A model generated the notes under the pieces. That model was given only the letters and a program-made list of their open reading frames with translations. It was not told where the DNA came from and ran no database searches. A stretch of 64,000 nt of DNA from Chimonanthus salicifolius (lineage: Eukaryota; Streptophyta; Magnoliopsida; Laurales; Calycanthaceae): contig CM023539.1 of NCBI GenBank assembly GCA_013350335.1, forward strand, positions 40,844,631-40,908,630, given 5' to 3'. Shown piece after piece: positions 57,978 through 64,000 of this stretch (positions are counted from its first letter, which is position 1; each line of letters begins with the position of its first letter). The position numbers and the translations under genes are program-made.

Positions 57978-59114
57978 TGATGCAGAACCAAGTGTAGGGT
58001 AACCCTAAATGCCTAAATTGGTTCCCTAAAAATTAAAATGGATGAAAATAATGCTCCCTAAATCTAAAAGGGCTGAAATTAAGAATTAAATTAATAAGGC
58101 AATAAAACAATATAACGTGTACCACAAATAATTATGCAAATTCTAGAAATACAATGTGTTTAAATGGATTTAAATGGGTGATATATGAGAAATAACATAT
58201 AAAGAAGGGGTAATGGGTAAATAGAGTTGGATAAAAGGGGTAAAGTAAAGTGGGACCACGCAAGTAAGGGAAAAGGGGCACCGTGATTTGCAGCAAACAA
58301 AAGGATTTGGGTTATAGAAGGTGTTAAAGGATCGCGGTAACACTAAAGGAAGGAAACGAGGTTTGCGGCAACACTATTTGGACTTGGGGAGACCTTACGA
58401 AAGCAAGGAGGGGTGGTATGGAGAGGGACGATCACCAGGAGATGGGTATTAGAGGCTTCGATGATGATGATGAGGGACAATCCTAGAGAGGCTCGGCTGC
58501 ACTAAGGAAGGTCTAGGGTGACTGGCGAAAGTCAGGGAGAGGGCTTGGAAGGAAGGGCGAATACTTGGGAGACCCAAAGGGGTTGGCGAAAACAGATCTG
58601 AAGCTAGAACAGGTTGTGGCAGCAGATCTGGGAGTTGAGAAGGGGGCGGAAAGGCAGAGGGGTAAAAGGGGAAGGCAACAACAAGGAATGGGAGTATTTG
58701 ATTCTGGCGACACCCAAGGGACGGTCTCAGAAGGTTTCGGCAGTAAGGGAAAGGTTTGGAAGGGTTCAAGGCAAGGTATGTGGGATTGGGAAAGGAGAAA
58801 AAGAAAAGAAAGAGAGAAGAGAGAAGAGAGAAGAAGAGGATGGATAGTACCTGGAGATGGAAAGATGGTCTCACGCCAGGCTTCACGCCAAAAGGAATCG
58901 CTCCAATTCTCAATCGCACAAGGTTTGCGATTTTTTTTTTCTCAAATTCTTATGCTTTCAATCGTATATCTGCCTCAAAAGGGCTACAACTTATATAAGT
59001 CTTTCTTACTTTAAATAAAATAAAACACTAATTACCAAACTACCCTAGTTAAAAATAAAACACACGAAAATAGCAAAACACAAAAATGGAAGGTGCTGGA
59101 GATGCACCACATCA
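57978..59114 (-). mobile_element. solo LTR (1.1 kb)
   Basis: TGATGCAG...CACATCA with the 5-bp duplication TAATA (57973-57977 and 59115-59119). No second LTR or pol gene. A minus-strand TATATAAG (around 58993-59000) fits an LTR promoter, which sets the orientation. The purine-rich middle (58560-58860) gives long but meaningless open frames on both strands. Confidence 0.75.
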
Positions 59115-59689
59115 TAATATGTAAGCTTTAAATGTTTATGTTTAGTATTATATATATAAGTTAGAGAGGGAGGGAGGCGGGCTTGCACGCATGTGTGTAT
59201 ATGTTGGTCTTTTTTTATTCAAAGAATTTATCTGCATTGACTAAAGACCGATCCATTGTCACAAACATCATTATTAGGATATCATCAACTGAAGCTCATA
59301 AGATTTTGAGTTTTAGAAGGGGGTTGATATTTTCACTGGCGAAACTTATAAAGGTACACTGATTTTTAATTATCTTTTTAGAATTCCAATTTTACCCTTC
59401 CACTCGTTTTCGCAGCTGGGCCTCTTTCCCGAGACTTCTCCTTTTTGCTCTTTCCTCTGTCCTCTTTCCTCTTTCCCGTCGCTCATGGTTCTACCTCTCC
59501 GTCTCTCTCATCATCTCTCCCTCTCTCTCTAACTCTCTCGTCATCTCTCTCATCATCTATCTCTCAGTGCAGCTCTCTCCCTCCTTCCTCATCTTCCATC
59601 TCCCTCTCTCTCTCTTAACGCGGCAGAGAACTCTCATTGTCTCCACCTCTCTCTCTTCCTCGTCTTCCATCTCTCAGATGAAAAGAGAG

Positions 59690-62175
59690 TCGAAGCCATT
59701 GGAAACCAAAATTTATACCAAAGTCAACAAGGTGGAGCCTGCTGGCATTTTCAGCTGTGTTTAAGATGGTCTAGTTTACAAAGAAATGTGAATCTTCTTA
59801 AAAGGACATGCAACAAGAAACAATTGGAAAGCTTTCAAGATATCTACTGCTGTGCACTTCTTGAGAGCAGATGATGCCTTGTAAAGTTGGCCCCTGTGCC
59901 AGCCAACCGCACTTCAAGGCCCTCTGCAACCCAATAAGCTAACCTCTGTGACCCTTCTCCATAACAGGACGAATGCTGTGTAATCTTCTTCAGCAGTTAT
60001 CTCCCAGAGTCCCAGTCCTCTGATCATCAGCTACAATGTCTTGGGCACACCGGATGAGGAGGGTCCTCAAATCCACCACTTCCCTTCTGCCCAGTTTCTT
60101 TCCTCTAGACTTTCCTCTATTTGTTCCCTTTGCCTGCCCATTCTGCAATTTATTGTTCACCCCATCAAGGAAGGTTTCTTGGTGATTAGACAAGGGAGAA
60201 TTACATTTGCTCGAATCATAAAGCCAATGTTGTCAAACTCGAATAGTATCGAAAATCGGTCTAGGGGTGTGAATCGTAAATCGTGAATCGTAGAATCGTA
60301 AGAGTTATAATATTTTTGAATTTTTCTATAATTATTATTTATACTATAATTACATATAAAATGCCATAGAATAATAAGATGCATTGTTCAATTCCTTATA
60401 ATATATAATTATTTATACTATAATTGAATAGTATATATTTTAGATAGATAATTTAGAAAAAATATTTGTTTAATGTAATTATAAAATTTAATTTCAATTG
60501 AATAAATTGAATAAAATTGCCATTAAGATGATAATAAATTAATAATATGAGCTATAAAAGAAATTTTTATATATCTTTTAAGATTTATAATATTAAAGTA
60601 TATAGCTTGTTATATGTTGCTTTTTATAGCCGCAGTTGTAGTGATAGAATATTATATAAAAATGAAATTTTAATATATTTTGTAAAACTATTAATTATAC
60701 AAATTGTTTTTTATTATTAAAAAATTCATACGAAAATTATTATTTATACAATTAAGTACTAATAAATTTTAAAAATTCAAATAAATCAATAACATTTTAT
60801 ATTTTAAATAACCCTCAATAAGATCCATCAAATATTTTTTTGTAAAAAAATAGAACTATTTATTGTTTATAATAGATATAATTATACAAAAGATTGAAAA
60901 AAAGAGATTTCTTAATAAGAAAAATAGAATATAGTAAAAAATTAAATAGACATTTCAGTGAAAAGAATAAAAAATAAACATGAAACATGAATATGCTGAG
61001 AAGAATCAAAGAATCTATTTATAAATAAATCAAAGTAATTTAAAAATAATATTAGCATTTATTAAATATTAAAAAATAAAAATATAGCCTTTTTTTTTTT
61101 AAAATAGATATAGAAGATTGAAGAAAATAGAAGAGATATTTTTTAAATATAGGTAAAGAAAATCTTTAATTAAAAGACCCGATAATCCTTGCACACGGGA
61201 AGCCTTATTTCCGTGAAGATTACAAGTCCCCTCATTTCCGTGACATGAAATGAGGACTTGTAGTCTTCACCACAAGTCATATTTCCATAAACCCTAAAAT
61301 GCAGTAGCAGTAGCAGCAAAATGCGAAATAAGGAAAGGGGAAACACGGCGGAAAAGGAGGAGAGAAAGGATAAACGAAGAAGGAGAAGGAGAAAGAAGGT
61401 GAAGAAGAAAGAAGGAAGAAACATAGGTACAATCTCTTTTCTTCTTTTCCTTTTCCCTTTCCTTTCCCTCTTCCTCTTTTTTTTTTTCTTTATTCTTCTC
61501 TGGATCGCACGATTGAACGATTGTCTGAGTTGGAATCGCACGATCTTCGATTTACCCAAAAATTGGACGATTATAGCCATTTTCGATTTAGCATACGAGT
61601 TTACTCGCAACTCGGACGATTTTAACAACACTGCATAAAGCAACACCATATCAGATGTCTCTGACCGCACAGTCCCCTCTTAGAAAACCACTGTTTGGTT
61701 GTTACTCCTCCCTGCTTCCAAATCTAAATCATGAGGGTGTGGATTCTTCCTCCCCCTCCATCCATTACCTGAGTGAGGTTTCTCATCCCTCTTCTCAGCC
61801 TTGACCTTTACCACACCAGGCCCCTTCTTGGCTCCTTCCTTGACTTCTCCATTCAAGAAGCCATTTCTATTTTTCTCCATATTGATCATCAAACTATAAC
61901 TATTGGGAAGGAACCTGATCGCTTCCTTCAACCCTATCTGAAACTGCTGGACAGAAAGACTGTCACTATAGATATCGGAAATCCAATTGCATTTGTAGTG
62001 GTGGGCGAATCTTCCAATCCATCTACAACATAATTGGTGCCTTTGGAAGAGCTTGATGATGATTGGGGATTCAAATTTGTTGCAACAAAGAGCATACTCT
62101 GAGAAAGAGAATAATCCCCGGCATCGCTTGTCCAGCTTCCATCAGCATTGTTACTGCGAAAGAGGCCTGGCTGCG
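59690..62175 (-). pseudogene. captured GRAS-family gene fragment (SCL14-like), inside the Pack-MULE
   Basis: Minus-strand reading, right to left, follows SCL14/SCL33-type GRAS proteins. First comes the N-terminal region LNPQSSSSSSKGTNYVVDGL and SDSLSVQQFQIGLKEAIRFL. Next are the acidic/basic linker HSGNGWRGRKNPHPHDLDLE and EAGRSNNQTVVF. After the hAT insertion follow QNGQAKGTNRGKSRGKK and REVVDLRTLLIRCAQDIVADD (start of leucine heptad I). The last piece is ASRLHLVDFGINFGFQWL, the VHIID block. The fragment stops there. It has an in-frame TAA after NNQTVVF and at least two frameshifts, so it cannot make a GRAS protein. Family assignment is from memory of motifs. Confidence 0.85.
60235..61633. 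mobile_element. hAT-type element of the AATCGT word family (1.4 kb), nested in the GRAS fragment
   Basis: Perfect 8-bp TSD CATAAAGC (60227-60234 and 61634-61641). Left end CAATGTTGTCAAACTCG, complement of right end CAGTGTTGTTAAAATCG. Words such as GAATCGTAAATCGTGAATCG at the left and GATCGCACGATT and ATTGGACGATT at the right. The centre is very AT-rich, with a purine-rich tract (61340-61420). No transposase recognised. Confidence 0.9.
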
Positions 62176-62277
62176 AAAACAAGTGGAAGGGTAAAATTGG
62201 AATTCGGGAAAAAAAATTTAAAAACCGATATACGCTTATAAATTTAGCCAGTGTAAATACCAATTCCCTTTTAGAAG

Positions 62278-64000
62278 ACAATTAAGATTAAAATTAATAT
62301 CGTATATTAGAATGTGTATTAGACAGTGATTTAAGTTTCACTCCTTGAGTTTGTAGATTTTAGAACGAAAAACATAACATGAAGTCATTCTTCGCCTTTG
62401 TGGTAGGAGTTTGTATCTTCACCTTATGGTAAATAGTTCAAAGTTCAGTTGGGTTGTAAATTTTATTATTAGAACTTGCTGCATATTGCAATAAATCATG
62501 ATAAAATGAAAATTGGTGATATTTTATAAATGTCATTAGATCTTGATAATATCATTTGGCAATATTATTGTGAATTTGTGATACATGCACAAAAAAACTT
62601 ATATACTGTTGATATTTGTTATAATGTTGTGCAACATCCTTTTTTTTAGTTTTTAATTTTTTTAGCTCCTTTTTTATTGCCTCATGGAATGTATTTTGGC
62701 AACTTCTCAGAGTTGATTAACCTATATGCTAGTCAAATAGTTATTCAGATAGATAAGGTATTTGGTTTTCCCAGCTGTTTATGGTCCTTTTGGGAAAGAC
62801 ACAATGATGGATGCTTTTGAGATTTTGCTGTGCTATCTCTTTTTGAAAAAAGGCATAATAACAGATGCTTTTGAGATTTAGTTGTTTCTTCAGCCAAGAT
62901 GACTGGTAAGGTTGAAGGGTGAGCAATCTTGTGGTGATGCAAATAACATATTTTATAGGGGTGATAATTCTGACCCAACTTGTGGACTTTATCCCACTTG
63001 CCTAACTGGATGATCTGAACTTCTTAGGTACTTTGCCCAAGTATTAAGTTTGGGTTGAGTTGGGTCAACATGAATTAAATTTGGGCTTGCTTAGGTTGAG
63101 GAGCTCTGAACTGACTTGACCAGCTTACCCCCTGATCCACTGGTTCTGGCCCATGTGCCTTGCCTCAAAGGCCAAAGTTCACAACCTGTGGTGCATATAA
63201 ACAGTAGGCCCTTCTGTCTTCCATTTCCTATTGGATCCCCATTTTATGTTTTTCTGTTTTTCATTTTCTACACAAGTTTGGGCCTGGTCAAGTTTTCTTA
63301 GGTTGAGAAAAAAGTAATTCAGGTTGGGTTGGGTAAGATCAGGCTGTGCCTTCAAAAATTTCAGTTAGACAGATGAGGTCATTAAAAATGTTTTCTTGAT
63401 TGCCACCACTAAGATTTCAGAGGTACCTTTGCCCAAGTTGGTTTCAATTTGAACATTGGGTTTTGTCAGTCACTGCATTGACTCATGGAGGTATTTTTTA
63501 TGAAATGATATTAACTCATGAAGGTAATTGTATCTTTAGTAAGATTGCAGATTATGGATATTTTCCAAAAAAAGGTTGTATTCAAATTGCAGTGTTCAGT
63601 TGGACCCAGCTCAAGTTGAGTTGACATGTCCTCAAGAGAGGATCAACTGCTATTAGCTAGGCATTGTGTCATTGGAATTATTGGGCCACTTGGGCCCAGT
63701 TGTCAACATATGCACATTTCCCCTATTATGATGGCCTGCTATGTTTGATTGACACTTGTTATATTAATTGCCTAAACAGGACAACTTATTCACCATAAAA
63801 CTTTGGACTCTCATACTTATTGCACTTCTAATGGGAATGGGAGTTTATTCTCCCTATCAAAGAGGTCTCCTATTTATTAACGAAGATATTTATTTAATGT
63901 TGGTTTCATGATGACACAAAAAAGAATACACGTATACACAAGCACAATAAAATAACTAACAAAGTGTGCCTAACATAAATTGGTTAGTGCCTATGCATGC
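62278..64000. other. BSL1 intron 6, right end of window
   Basis: No further BSL1 exon found. From about 62957 (TAGGGGTGATAATTCTGACC) to about 63370 the text is rich in GGTTGAGTTGGGT and GACCCAACTTG words, like the hAT family at 32181. Only the left end is convincing. Confidence 0.45.

Larger units (their letters stand above)
59322..62268. mobile_element. Pack-MULE (Mutator-like element carrying a GRAS gene fragment)
   Basis: Perfect 9-bp TSD TTTTAGAAG (59313-59321 and 62269-62277), the Mutator target size. Terminal inverted repeats of about 95 bp pair GGGGTTGATATTTTCACTGG at the left with GGGAATTGGTATTTACACTG as complement of the right end. They continue to AATTCCAATTTTACCCTTCC in both. Between them is no transposase but a host-gene fragment (59690-62175, minus strand), plus a later hAT insertion (60235-61633). 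Without the hAT element it would be about 1.55 kb. Confidence 0.9.

Noticed and set aside
58565..59014. 149-codon open frame on the plus strand and overlapping 156-codon frame on the minus strand
   Set aside because: Both come from purine-rich low-complexity DNA inside a solo LTR; translations are R/K/E/G-rich or P/S/L-rich without motifs.
61170..61670. 166-codon minus-strand frame
   Set aside because: Lies mostly in the purine/pyrimidine-biased tract of a hAT element; the KKKRKRERKGKRKRR-like stretch is translated simple repeat. Its N-terminal residues do belong to the GRAS fragment.

Overview
This window is nuclear DNA of a flowering plant with large, transposon-filled introns. Evidence: spliced genes with GT/GC-AG introns, plant-type protein families, and LTR, LINE, SINE, TRIM, hAT, MULE and Stowaway elements. 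Intron sizes would suit a basal eudicot or magnoliid such as lotus, but I cannot name the species.

Four genes are supported. (1) Minus strand, 13585 down to 5134: the first six coding exons of a DHHC protein S-acyltransferase of the PAT17 type; the C-terminal exons are not found and probably lie beyond the left edge. (2) Plus strand, 17182-28312: a complete 12-exon aldo/keto reductase of the Tas type (359 aa, all splice phases agree). (3) Minus strand, 37534-37689: a 51-aa membrane micropeptide gene with a TATA box and poly(A) signal. (4) Plus strand, 41462-57831: the first six exons of a BSL1-type Kelch/Ser-Thr phosphatase gene, which runs off the right edge and has a 15-kb intron 5.

Nearly everything else is transposable-element DNA. 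Several elements can be delimited to the base by target-site duplications (TSDs): a 2.5-kb non-autonomous LTR element (1378-3845), two solo LTRs (21655-24329, 57978-59114), a Stowaway MITE (36525-36715), seven hAT-type elements with 8-bp TSDs, and a MULE with 9-bp TSDs (59322-62268). Two TRIM elements (one family, opposite orientation), two SINE families, two Ty1/copia relics and several LINE relics are also present.

The most interesting material is (a) the seven hAT-type elements, whose ends are built from family-specific short words (TATCGGC, AATCGT, CGGGTCGGGTT and others), and (b) the MULE, which carries a piece of a GRAS transcription-factor gene (SCL14-like) on its minus strand and is itself split by one of the hAT elements. 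Nesting gives a relative chronology: DHHC intron 1 holds a copia relic, split by a hAT element, which holds a SINE; another hAT element split a SINE.
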